A stretch of 64,000 nucleotides of DNA from NCBI RefSeq assembly GCF_019375475.1, contig NZ_JAHXGQ010000005.1, positions 1 to 64,000 on the forward strand, given 5' to 3'. Source of the DNA: Saccharothrix obliqua (GTDB lineage Bacteria > Actinomycetota > Actinomycetes > Mycobacteriales > Pseudonocardiaceae). The notes under the pieces are model-generated. The model was not told the DNA's origin. It did no database searches and worked only from the letters and a program-made list of their open reading frames with translations. Positions 18,294 to 27,176 of this stretch are shown here, in pieces. Both the position numbers and the translations under genes were made by a program. Position 1 is the first letter of the stretch; every line of letters begins with the position of its first letter.

Positions 18294-19063
18294 TGGCGCG
18301 GCGGTGGGTGTTGCGCGTGGTGTCGCTGGCGGCGGGGCTGCTGCTGTGGCAGGTGCTGACGGCCTCCGGGGTGCGGCTCTGGCTGCGGTTCGACCAGTTG
18401 CCGACCGCGGTGGAGGTGGCCGAGCGGTTCGCCCGGCAGCTCACGCGGGCGGAGTTCTACGGCGACCTGGGCAGCAGCCTGGCCCGCATCGGCCTGGGGT
18501 TCCTGCTCGCGGCGGTCGTCGGGACCGCGCTGGGCGTGGTGGTGGCGCGGTCGCGGGTGCTCGGCGACCTGGTGCAGCCGCTGCTGGAGGTGGTGCGGCC
18601 GATACCGGCGATCGCGCTGGTGCCGATCGCGATCCTGCTGTTCCCGACCGACGAGCAGGGGATCGTGTTCATCACGTTCGTGGCGGCGTTCTTCCCGATC
18701 CTGGTCAGCACCCGGCACGCGGTGCGCGCCCTGCCGACGACCTGGGAGGACGCGTTGCGCACCATGGGCGGCAGCCGCCGGCAGGTGCTGGTGAGGGTGG
18801 TGCTGCCGGGCGCGTTGCCCGGCGTGTTCGGCGGCCTGTCCGTCGGCATGGGCGTGGCCTGGATCTGCGTGATCTCCGCGGAGATGATCTCCGGCCGGTA
18901 CGGCGTCGGCTACCGCACCTGGCAGGCGTACACGGTGGTCGACTACCCCGGCGTGGTCGTCGGCATGGTGACCATCGGCCTGCTCGGCCGGGTGACGGCG
19001 GGCGTGGTCGAGCTGCTGGGCCGCCGCGCCACCCGGTGGCTGCCGGGGGAGGCGCGGTCGTGA
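18293..19063 (+). CDS. ABC transporter permease, SsuC/TauC type
   Basis: This 256-residue inner-membrane permease has about six helices and the ATPase-coupling loop EDALRTMGGSRRQVLVRVVLPGALP. It belongs to the nitrate/sulfonate/taurine permease family. Its ATG overlaps the preceding stop by one base and its stop overlaps the GTG of the ATPase gene by four bases, so the cluster is one transcript. Confidence 0.88.
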   Translation: MARRWVLRVVSLAAGLLLWQVLTASGVRLWLRFDQLPTAVEVAERFARQLTRAEFYGDLGSSLARIGLGFLLAAVVGTALGVVVARSRVLGDLVQPLLEVVRPIPAIALVPIAILLFPTDEQGIVFITFVAAFFPILVSTRHAVRALPTTWEDALRTMGGSRRQVLVRVVLPGALPGVFGGLSVGMGVAWICVISAEMISGRYGVGYRTWQAYTVVDYPGVVVGMVTIGLLGRVTAGVVELLGRRATRWLPGEARS

Positions 19064-19725
19064 GCGTGCGGATCGAGGGCCTGACCGCGGGGTACGGGCG
19101 GTCGGCGGTGCTGCGCGGCCTCGACCTGGTGGTCGCGGAGGGCGAGTTGCTGGTGGTGGTCGGGCCGTCCGGGTGCGGCAAGTCGACGCTGCTGCGCGTG
19201 GTCGCCGGGCTGCTGCCCGGCACCGCCGGGCGGGTGCTGGTGGACGGCGTCCCGGTGCGCGGCACGTCGCGGGACCGGGCCCTGGTGTTCCAGGACGACG
19301 GGCTGCTGCCGTGGCGTGACGCGCTGCGGAACGTGGAGCTGCCGCTCGCGTTGCGCGGTGTGCCGAGGGCGGAGCGCCGCGTGCGGGCACGCGGCTGGCT
19401 GGACCGGGTGGGGCTGGCGGGTTTCGAGCGCCACCTGCCGCGGGAGCTGTCCGGTGGCATGCGGCAGCGGGTGCAGCTCGCCCGCACCCTGGCGCAGGAG
19501 CCGCGACTGGTGTTGATGGACGAGCCGTTCGGCGCGCTGGACGCGCGGACGCGGTCGGCGATGCAGGAGTTGGTGATGGCGGTGCTGCGGGAGACCGGGA
19601 CGACGACGATCTTCGTCACGCACGACGTGGACGAGGCGGTGCGGTTGGGCGACCGGGTGGTGGTGCTCGGCGCGGGTGAGGTCGACGTGCGGCGGGAAGC
19701 GATCCTCGCGGCGGTGATGGGCTGA
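19060..19725 (+). CDS. ABC transporter ATPase, SsuB/TauB type
   Basis: This 221-residue ATPase has Walker A GPSGCGKST, the Q-loop FQDDGLLPW, signature LSGGMRQR, Walker B LVLMDEP and the H-loop THDVDEA, all typical of the nitrate/sulfonate/taurine group. GTG 19060 overlaps the permease stop (GTGA). The stop overlaps the next ATG (TGATG). Confidence 0.9.
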   Translation: MSVRIEGLTAGYGRSAVLRGLDLVVAEGELLVVVGPSGCGKSTLLRVVAGLLPGTAGRVLVDGVPVRGTSRDRALVFQDDGLLPWRDALRNVELPLALRGVPRAERRVRARGWLDRVGLAGFERHLPRELSGGMRQRVQLARTLAQEPRLVLMDEPFGALDARTRSAMQELVMAVLRETGTTTIFVTHDVDEAVRLGDRVVVLGAGEVDVRREAILAAVMG

Positions 19726-22352
19726 TGGAGGTCCCACCCCTGGCGGAGCGCACCGAACTGTCGTGCGACGTGCTGGTGGTCGGCGGTGGCACGGCCGGCT
19801 CGATGGCCGCGATCACCGCCGCCGAGCACGGGAAGTCCGTGCTGCTGCTGGAAAAGGCCCACGTGCGGCACTCCGGTGCGCTGGCCATGGGCATGGACGG
19901 CGTCAACAACGCCGTCATCCCAGGCAAGGCGTCGCCGGAGGACTACGTCGCCGAGATCACCCGTGCCAACGACGGGATCGTCAACCAGCGCACGGTGTTG
20001 CAGACCGCCACGCGCGGCTACGACATGGTGCGCCGCTTGGAGGGCTACGGCGTCAAGTTCGAGAAGGACGCGGCGGGGGAGTACCACGTCCGCCAGGTGC
20101 ACCGGTCCGGCTCGTACGTCCTGCCGATGCCCGAGGGCAAGGACGTCAAGAAGGTGCTGTACCGGGTGATGCGGGAGCGGTCGATGCGTGAGCGCATCCG
20201 CATCGAGAACCGGGTCATGCCCGTCCGCGTCCTGGTCGCCGGCGGGCGGGCCGTGGGCGCGGCCGGGTTCGACACGCGCACCGGCGGGTTCGTCACGGTC
20301 GCGGCGGGCGCGGTGGTCCTCGCGACCGGCGCGTGCGGTCGGCTCGGGCTGCCCGCCAGCGGCTACCTCTACGGCACGTACGAGAACCCGACCAACGCGG
20401 GCGACGGCTACTCGATGGCCTACCACGCGGGCGCGGAGCTGTCCGGGTTGGAGTGCTTCCAGATCAACCCGCTCATCAAGGACTACAACGGGCCGGCGTG
20501 CGCGTACGTCGGCAACCCGTTCGGCGCGTACCAGGTCAACGCGCTCGGCGAGCGGTTCGTGGACTGCGACTACTGGTCCGGCGAGATGATGGCCGAGGTG
20601 GCGGCCGAGATCGCCTCCGAGCGGGGACCGGTGTACCTGCGCACCACGCACCTGCCGGAGGAATCCGTGGCGGCGCTGGAGAACATCCTGCACACCACGG
20701 AACGCCCGACGCGCGGCACGTTCCACAGTGGACGCGGGCACGACTACCGGACGCACGACGTGGAGATGCACATCTCCGAGATCGGCCTGTGCGGCGGCCA
20801 CTCGGCGTCCGGGGTCTGGGTGGACGAGCACGGTCGCACCACGGTGCCCGGCCTCTACGCGGCGGGCGACCTGGCGTGCGTGCCGCACAACTACATGTTG
20901 GGCGCGTTCGTGTTCGGCGACCTGGCGGGCGCGGACGCGGCGCGGACCGCCGCACCGCTGACCGACCTCCCCGAGGACCAGGTGGCCGAGGCGCACGAGC
21001 TGGTGTACCGCCCGCTGCGCAACCCGGACGGGCCGCCGCAGCCGCAGGTCGAGTACAAGCTGCGGCGGTTCGTGAACGACTACGTCGCGCCGCCCAAGTC
21101 CGGCACCCGGCTGGAGCTGGCGCTGGAGGCGTTCGTCCGGATGAGCGCCGAGGTGGCCGGGATGGGCGCGCGCACGCCGCACGAGCTGATGCGGTGCGCG
21201 GAGGTGACGTTCATCCGGGACTGCGCGGAACTGGCCGCGCACGCGTCGCTGACCCGCACCGAGAGCCGCTGGGGCCTGTACCACGACCGGGTGGACCTGC
21301 CGGAGCGCGACGACGAGACCTGGTTCCACCACCTGAACCTGCGCAAGAACGCGGCCGGTGCGACGGAGTTCGTGAAGCGGCCGGTCGCGCCGTACCTGGT
21401 GCCGGTGGCCGGCCTCGTGCCGCCGGCGGGCGAGGTGGAGGTGCTGGCCGGCCGCGCGGTCGCGGTGGCCGCCGCGCCGGGTGCGGTGGCGGACCGGGCG
21501 GTGGGCGGTGGGTCGCCGAGGTTGCTGGAGCTGTTGGCGCTCACCGACGCGCGGCCCGACCTGGCGGCCGTGGACCCGTACCTGGCCGACCCGGACCCGG
21601 CGGTGCGGCGGGCCGCCGTGGCGTTGCTGACCGAGGCGGTGCCGGCGGGTTTCGAGTTCGCGCTCGTGCGGGCCATGGCCGACGGTGACGCGGACGTGCG
21701 CGCGGCGGCCGGCGCGGGGTTGCGCGAGCTGGTGGAGGTCGTGCCGCCGAGCGAGGAGTTGCGGGAGGCGTTGGAGCGCTCGCCCTCGCGGGTCGCCGCG
21801 CTGGACGTGCTGTGGGCGTTGAAGCTGGGTCGGGCGGAGGTGTACGCGGCGGCGCTGGCGGACCGTTCGGTCGCGGTCCGTTCGAGTGGTGTGCGCGGGT
21901 TGCGCGCGTTGCGGTCGGCGGACCTGCTGGCGTCGGCGGCGGACGACCCGGCACGCGAGCTGCGGGTGCTGGTGGCGGAGGGGTTGGGCGCGTTGCGGGC
22001 CCGGCCGGACGTGCTGCTGACCCTGGCGCACGACCCGGACCCGCTGGTCCGCGCCGCGGCGTTGGAGTCGGGTGCGGGTTTCGCGGAGCTGCGGGACGTG
22101 GCGGCGCGTGCGCTGGCGGACCCGGCGTGGCAGGTGCGGGTCGGCGCGGTGTGGGCGGCGGACGACCCCGTCGCGGCGGTCGGGTGCCTCGCGGACGCCA
22201 ACCTGGACGTTAGGAAGGCCGCCACGCGGGTACTCGCCAGGTGGGTCGACCGGCCCGAGGTGGCGGCTGCGCTGGAACGGGCGCTCGATGACACGGATGC
22301 CGACGTGCGGGCGTACGCACGGCAGGCTCTTCGCGACGCCGGGGAGCGGTGA
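19725..22352 (+). CDS. AprA-like FAD oxidoreductase with C-terminal HEAT repeats
   Basis: The protein has 875 residues. Residues 12-410 form a fumarate reductase/adenylylsulfate reductase-type flavoprotein: dinucleotide motif VVGGGTAGSMAA (18-29), the RHSGALAMG flavin loop (48-56), VVLATGACG, and LYAAGDLA (377-384). The GGHSASG motif with His359 aligns with the active-site region of AprA. A helical region follows (about 415-560). HEAT repeats then fill residues 595-875, seen as recurring DPDPxVRRAA / DxDVRAAA units. Known AprA proteins are about 600-670 residues without such repeats. It is the last gene of the cluster and its partner is probably the small ferredoxin. The substrate is unknown. 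Confidence 0.85.
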   Translation: MEVPPLAERTELSCDVLVVGGGTAGSMAAITAAEHGKSVLLLEKAHVRHSGALAMGMDGVNNAVIPGKASPEDYVAEITRANDGIVNQRTVLQTATRGYDMVRRLEGYGVKFEKDAAGEYHVRQVHRSGSYVLPMPEGKDVKKVLYRVMRERSMRERIRIENRVMPVRVLVAGGRAVGAAGFDTRTGGFVTVAAGAVVLATGACGRLGLPASGYLYGTYENPTNAGDGYSMAYHAGAELSGLECFQINPLIKDYNGPACAYVGNPFGAYQVNALGERFVDCDYWSGEMMAEVAAEIASERGPVYLRTTHLPEESVAALENILHTTERPTRGTFHSGRGHDYRTHDVEMHISEIGLCGGHSASGVWVDEHGRTTVPGLYAAGDLACVPHNYMLGAFVFGDLAGADAARTAAPLTDLPEDQVAEAHELVYRPLRNPDGPPQPQVEYKLRRFVNDYVAPPKSGTRLELALEAFVRMSAEVAGMGARTPHELMRCAEVTFIRDCAELAAHASLTRTESRWGLYHDRVDLPERDDETWFHHLNLRKNAAGATEFVKRPVAPYLVPVAGLVPPAGEVEVLAGRAVAVAAAPGAVADRAVGGGSPRLLELLALTDARPDLAAVDPYLADPDPAVRRAAVALLTEAVPAGFEFALVRAMADGDADVRAAAGAGLRELVEVVPPSEELREALERSPSRVAALDVLWALKLGRAEVYAAALADRSVAVRSSGVRGLRALRSADLLASAADDPARELRVLVAEGLGALRARPDVLLTLAHDPDPLVRAAALESGAGFAELRDVAARALADPAWQVRVGAVWAADDPVAAVGCLADANLDVRKAATRVLARWVDRPEVAAALERALDDTDADVRAYARQALRDAGER

Positions 22353-22392
22353 TCGCGCGGGCGGGTTCGACGCGGTTCGGCCCCGCGCGGGG

Positions 22393-23850
22393 TCAGGCGG
22401 AGCGGGTGATCTCCGGTTCGTCCACGCGGGGCGCGGGGAGGCGGCGGGCGTGGATGTCCGTGCCCGCCACGCGGACCTGGTTGCGGCCGTTCTCCTTGGC
22501 GGCGTAGAGGGCCGAGTCCGCGCTGTGCTGCGCGGCCAGCAGGCAGTCGCCGTTGTCCGGCACGACCGCCACGCCGATGGACGCGGAGATCGCCCGCACC
22601 TCCGGACCGTCCTCGGTGAGCGGCAGGTTGCGCCCGCGCAGGGTTACCGTGTTGCGGTGCTTGTCGGTCGTCACCACCGACATCTCCGCGATCGCCTCGC
22701 GCACCCGCTCGGCGATGGCCGCGCCCTGCGCGAGACCGGTGTCGGCGAGCACGACGACGAACTCCTCACCGCCGTCGCGCCCCGCCACGTCGCCGGGCCG
22801 CAGCTTCTCCCGCAGGATGCGCCCGACCTCGGCCAGCACGGCGTTGCCCGCCGGGTGGCCCCACGTGTCGTTGATCCGCTTGAAGTGGTCGAGGTCGATC
22901 GCGAGCACGGCCACCGGCCTGCCCTCGTGCTTGCACCGCTCGGTGAGCCGCCCGGCGTGCTCGCTCAACCCGTTGGTGTTGAACAGCCCCGTCCGGTAGT
23001 CGGTGTGGGCGTCCTTGGTCAGTTGCAGGTGCGCCTTGTGCTGCTCGGCGACCAGCCGCTCCAGGTGCGCCTGCCGCTCCGACGCGCGGTGCAGCAGCGC
23101 GTTCACCAGGATCACCGGCACGACGAGCAGCAGCGGCGCGACCCAGTGCGTCGCGGTGAGCATCCCGAGCATCGCGCCGACGCCCAGCGTGGACATCTCC
23201 AGCATGTTGTCGTTGCGGGTGCCCAGGCTGTCCACGAACCGGGTCTGCGGGTTGACGATCTTCAACGCGACGGTCATCAGGATGACCTGGACGAACCAGT
23301 ACAGCCCGGCCACCAGGACCAGCACCCCGAGCAGCGCCAGGTCGGTCAGCACGCGCCCGGACGCCGAGAGCGAGAACCCCGACAGGTGGACGGCCGCGTT
23401 CGCGAGCAACGTGCTCGCCACGATGTGCGCGGAGGTGAAGACGAACCGGTACGGCTGCCGCCGCGCGATCGGCCACAGCACGATCCGCAGCCAGACGGCG
23501 ACCAGGACGGCCATCCCGGCGGGCAGCACGATGGCCGCCGCGAACGTCCACACGGAGGTCAGGTCGAAGTACGGCCCGGCGGATTCGTCCCGTCGGGACT
23601 CCTCGGCCCGGCGCACGGTCGTCAGGTGGACGGTGACGGCGAGTACCAGCGCACCGAACCGGAGCCAATCGGTGCTCGCCGCGGAGCCGAGCGCGGTCAG
23701 CAGCCAAACGGCCGCACCGGTGACGACCATTTCGACGGAGAGGATGTAGGCGATCGCGGTGCGGCGCAGCGACCAAAGGTCCCAGTTCCGACTCAGACGC
23801 CACGTGACTGTCGCGGACGGCTCGTGGTCAGGCAAACTGTTCTTCACCAC
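22393..23850 (-). CDS. Membrane-bound diguanylate cyclase (GGDEF)
   Basis: This 485-residue protein has about seven to eight membrane helices (residues 30-255), a short coiled linker and a C-terminal GGDEF domain. The active-site motif is intact as GGEEF (360-364), and an RxxD inhibitory site (RPGD, 351-354) lies at the standard distance. It should make cyclic di-GMP under product inhibition. The start is GTG 23850, and a second in-frame GTG follows at once. No phosphodiesterase lies nearby. Confidence 0.9.
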   Translation of the reverse strand: MVKNSLPDHEPSATVTWRLSRNWDLWSLRRTAIAYILSVEMVVTGAAVWLLTALGSAASTDWLRFGALVLAVTVHLTTVRRAEESRRDESAGPYFDLTSVWTFAAAIVLPAGMAVLVAVWLRIVLWPIARRQPYRFVFTSAHIVASTLLANAAVHLSGFSLSASGRVLTDLALLGVLVLVAGLYWFVQVILMTVALKIVNPQTRFVDSLGTRNDNMLEMSTLGVGAMLGMLTATHWVAPLLLVVPVILVNALLHRASERQAHLERLVAEQHKAHLQLTKDAHTDYRTGLFNTNGLSEHAGRLTERCKHEGRPVAVLAIDLDHFKRINDTWGHPAGNAVLAEVGRILREKLRPGDVAGRDGGEEFVVVLADTGLAQGAAIAERVREAIAEMSVVTTDKHRNTVTLRGRNLPLTEDGPEVRAISASIGVAVVPDNGDCLLAAQHSADSALYAAKENGRNQVRVAGTDIHARRLPAPRVDEPEITRSA

Positions 23851-24085
23851 GTCCCCCTACACTCATGCCGCCGCCGCGCGGCCACTCACCGGCGCGGCGA
23901 CGGCCTCACGGCCCCCCTCGGTACCCCAGTCGCGAGTAGAGGAGCGTCTACCATGCGTAACCGCGAGTGGTGACCCCATCGCTCTCCTTGAGCCAGGTCC
24001 GGAAGCCCCACCCCACGTGCGTGTCTTCTCGCGGAGTGCGCACGAACGCCTCATCATGAGAATCGCCAATCGTGGTGAGTCCGTT

Positions 24086-25312
24086 TCATGTGGTCACCGC
24101 GTTCGGGTCGGTCCTCGACCGCGCCCGGTTCCAGGCTACGGTCGCCTGCCCGGCGAGCAGCAGCCCGATGGCGCCCGCACCCGCGAGGGTCGCCGTCACC
24201 GAGCCGATGGCGTGTGCGACGACGCCCGCCAAGGCCATCCCGCCGCCCTGGCTGGAGCGCAGCGCCGTGCGCGCGATCCCGTACGCCCGCCCGCGGTACT
24301 CGTCGGGCAGGATGCGCATCCACGCCGACCGCGCCGGCGTGTGGTACGCCCCGGCCATGCCGGCCAGCACGAGCAGCGCGATCGTCCAGGTCAGGTTCGG
24401 GTTGAAGGCGAACATGACCAGCGGCGCGACCGACAGCACGGCCAGCGGCCCGATCAGCCGCTCCCGCTTCGCCGGGTCGCGCACCACCCGGAACAACACC
24501 GCCACCCCCAACACGTTCGCCGCCGGTTCGATGGCGAGGATGAGCCCGACGGCCCACACCGCGCCCAGGTCCGCGGCCAGTGGCACGGCGAGGCCCTCGG
24601 GGACCATCGCGATGCCCGCCAACATCCGCATACCCATGAGACTGCGCAGACGCGGATCCGTGACGAGCAGCGCGAAAGCTCCCTTGCGGTCTTCGGCATC
24701 CCGATGCCGGGCGCCGAGCGGGTCGGCGGCCGGGCGGAACCGGACGGAGAACTGGACCATGATCGCGACCAGCACGAACGTGGCGGCGTCGAGCGCGAGC
24801 GCCCAGTTGGCGCCGGCGGTGGTGACCAGGAAGCCCGCGCCCGCCAGCCCGGCCATCTGCGCGACGTCCACGGACGTCCCGAACAGGGCCACGCCGTCGT
24901 CGTAACGCTTCTCCGGCAGCACGTGCGGCAGGCTCGCCTCCTGGGCCGCGAGGAACGGGGAGGCGACCATCAGCACGGTGACCAGGAGGACTATCATGAT
25001 CCACAGCGGCACGCCGGGCACGGCCATCAGGCCGACCAGCGCCGCTTGGAGCCAGGCGCAGCAGACCATCACGGTGCGTCGGGGGAACCGGTCGGCGACC
25101 CAGCCCAGCAGCGGTCCCGACACCAGCGACGGGAGCAGCGTCAGCGACCACGTGAGAGCGGTCCAGGCGGGGGAGTTCGTGCGCTCGAACACCAGGAGTG
25201 ACAACGCCACGGCCGCGAGCTGGTCGCCCACGGTGGACACGGTCGAACCGAGCCACATGGCGCGGAACTCGCGGTTGCCCACGAGCGCGCGCACGGTCCC
25301 CCCGGAAGTCAC
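24086..25312 (-). CDS. MFS transporter, EntS/MFS_3-like
   Basis: This 408-residue major facilitator has about 12 membrane helices and the loop motif GWVADRFPRRTVM between helices 2 and 3. It resembles exporters of siderophores or drugs, but the substrate cannot be inferred. The start is GTG 25312, supported by GGAGG four bases upstream. It has its own long upstream region. Confidence 0.85.
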   Translation of the reverse strand: MTSGGTVRALVGNREFRAMWLGSTVSTVGDQLAAVALSLLVFERTNSPAWTALTWSLTLLPSLVSGPLLGWVADRFPRRTVMVCCAWLQAALVGLMAVPGVPLWIMIVLLVTVLMVASPFLAAQEASLPHVLPEKRYDDGVALFGTSVDVAQMAGLAGAGFLVTTAGANWALALDAATFVLVAIMVQFSVRFRPAADPLGARHRDAEDRKGAFALLVTDPRLRSLMGMRMLAGIAMVPEGLAVPLAADLGAVWAVGLILAIEPAANVLGVAVLFRVVRDPAKRERLIGPLAVLSVAPLVMFAFNPNLTWTIALLVLAGMAGAYHTPARSAWMRILPDEYRGRAYGIARTALRSSQGGGMALAGVVAHAIGSVTATLAGAGAIGLLLAGQATVAWNRARSRTDPNAVTT

Positions 25313-25671
25313 CGCTCCTCCAGGTTCGTCGGCCCCGATGAGTGAGTCACGTTACCCCCACCCCGAAGTAACAATTAGCTCGGTTAGCACGGTAGAAGCT
25401 GCCGGTTCGGCAATCTCTGTCCTACCACAGTGTGTACCCGATCGGAGCAGGTCGGTTACATAAAGTAGTTACACAGTAGGAAAATCCGGCACCTATTCTT
25501 GACAGTTGACCGTAGGTGGCTCGCCGCGGGCAAAGTCCGCCTACTGTGGGTCAGGGCGACCTCCATTGGTCCGCGCGGGGCTGGGCCGACCGGTCGAGCC
25601 GGTTCGCGCGAGCACGCCGGCCCGCGCCCGCCACGCGTCCGGCAATTGTCGCCGGGACGGTTCGTCGATCA
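25313..25671. other. 359-bp non-coding stretch upstream of the MFS gene
   Basis: No credible gene is seen here. The left 200 bp are clearly less GC-rich than the surroundings and probably hold the promoter of the leftward MFS gene. Two imperfect direct repeats (TTACA-TAAA-GTAG and TTACA-CA-GTAG) lie at 25456-25479 and may be a regulator site. A TTGACA at 25499 has no matching -10 on the + strand. Confidence 0.5.
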
Positions 25672-27093
25672 TCAGAACTGGTAGTACAGGAACGGGCTGA
25701 ACGTGCCGCTCGCGACCAGGACCGCCGCGTAGAGGACGCCCACCGTCATCAGGGACACCCTAGCCGCTACCGCGACCTTCCCGCGCGAGGACTCCAGGTA
25801 GGGACCGCTCACCGGGTGCGCGGGCAGCAGGACGATCAGCGAGGCGAGCAGCAGCAGGACGATCCGCTGATTGGTGGCCGCCGCCGCGACGGTGTCGCCG
25901 AGACCGCCGAAATCGGGCACCAGGAGATGGCCGATCATTGTGCCCGCCGCACCGAGATCGGCCGCGCGGAAGAAGACCCAGCCGATTACCACGAGGAGCG
26001 CGGTGAGCGCCCGGCGACCAATTCGGGCGAACCGGCCGGCGGGCGCGGAATCCCAGTGGAAACGCCGTTCCACGATCAACAGCGCGCCGTGGAACAAACC
26101 CCACACGAGGAACGTCCAGTTCGCGCCGTGCCAGAAACCGGTCAACACGAAAACGATCCCCAGGTTCCGGTACGTGCGCAGCACGCCGGTCCGGTTGCCG
26201 CCCAGCGGGATGTAGACGTAGTCCCGGAACCAGCGGGACAACGACATGTGCCAGCGCCGCCAGAACTCGGTGACGGTCACCGACGAGTACGGGCGGGCGA
26301 AGTTCTCCGGCAGCCGGAAGCCGAGCATCCGGCCCAGTCCGATCGCCATGTCCGAGTAACCGGAGAAGTCGAAGTACAGTTGCAGCGTGTAACCAATGGC
26401 GCCGAGCCACGCGATCGCGGACGTCATCTGGTCGGCGGGCGTCGCGAAGCACGCGTCCACCATCGGGGCCAGCGAGTCGGCGATGACGACCTTCTTGCAC
26501 AGGCCGAGCGCGAACCGCGGGAAACCCGCCGCGACGTCGTCCCACCGGTGCATCCGCTGCTGCGGCAACTGGTCCGCGATCTCGCGGAACCGGACGATCG
26601 GCCCGGCCACCAGTTGCGGGAACATCGCGATGTAGGTGATGAACGCGACCGGCTCGCGCAGCGCGGGCCGCTCGCCCCGGTACACGTCCACCACGTACGA
26701 GATGTGGTGGAACGTGTAGAACGAGATGCCGATCGGCAGCGCCAGGTGGACCACCGGCAGGTCCGCGCCGATCAACGACGCGATGGCGTGCAGCTGCTCG
26801 GTGGCGAAACCCAGGTACTTCCAGACCAGCAGCACGCCCAGGTTCACGCAGATCGCGCCGACCAGGACCAGCCGCCGGTCACCGGGTGTCCCGGGCTCCA
26901 GCCGCCGCCCCGCCAGGTAGTTCACCAGCATCGCGCCGAGCAGCAGGAACGTCGTGCCGCCCGCACCGGTCGCGTAGAACGCCAGGCTCGCCACGGCCAC
27001 CACGACGTTGCGCCGGTTCCTGGGCGCGACGAGGACGGCCGCGAGCACGACCGGCAGGAAGAACCACAGGAAGAGTGGTGTGGCGAAGGACAT
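25672..27093 (-). CDS. MBOAT O-acyltransferase, AlgI-like
   Basis: This 473-residue polytopic protein of the membrane-bound O-acyltransferase family has about 10-12 helices, the conserved stretch YFDFSGYSDMAIG, and the catalytic His in FWHGANW (near residue 330). Such proteins carry acetyl groups across the membrane to polysaccharides or other acceptors. No AlgJ/AlgX or SGNH transferase partner is adjacent, and the nearest SGNH protein is 27 kb away. It starts at ATG 27093. Confidence 0.88.
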   Translation of the reverse strand: MSFATPLFLWFFLPVVLAAVLVAPRNRRNVVVAVASLAFYATGAGGTTFLLLGAMLVNYLAGRRLEPGTPGDRRLVLVGAICVNLGVLLVWKYLGFATEQLHAIASLIGADLPVVHLALPIGISFYTFHHISYVVDVYRGERPALREPVAFITYIAMFPQLVAGPIVRFREIADQLPQQRMHRWDDVAAGFPRFALGLCKKVVIADSLAPMVDACFATPADQMTSAIAWLGAIGYTLQLYFDFSGYSDMAIGLGRMLGFRLPENFARPYSSVTVTEFWRRWHMSLSRWFRDYVYIPLGGNRTGVLRTYRNLGIVFVLTGFWHGANWTFLVWGLFHGALLIVERRFHWDSAPAGRFARIGRRALTALLVVIGWVFFRAADLGAAGTMIGHLLVPDFGGLGDTVAAAATNQRIVLLLLASLIVLLPAHPVSGPYLESSRGKVAVAARVSLMTVGVLYAAVLVASGTFSPFLYYQF

Positions 27094-27130
27094 CGCCGGG
27101 AACCTTATCCGGCGACTGCCCGGGAAACAG

Positions 27131-27170
27131 CCGATCGGGTGACAAAAAGCGTTGCGTCACACCCGACCGG
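27131..27170 (-). terminator. Probable terminator of the cysS-rlmB transcript
   Basis: An 11-bp stem with one G-U pair (27131-27141 with 27160-27170) lies 7 bp past the rlmB stop. The loop contains a T-run on the coding strand. Confidence 0.5.
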
Positions 27171-27176
27171 CCCCGG

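Noticed and set aside
18705-22031. Minus-strand open frame of over 1100 codons opposite the ABC and AprA-like genes
   Set aside because: It is an antisense shadow caused by high GC. The His/Arg/Gln-rich product has no recognisable domain.
25499-25527. TTGACA as a + strand promoter
   Set aside because: No acceptable -10 hexamer lies 16-18 bp downstream and no + strand gene follows.
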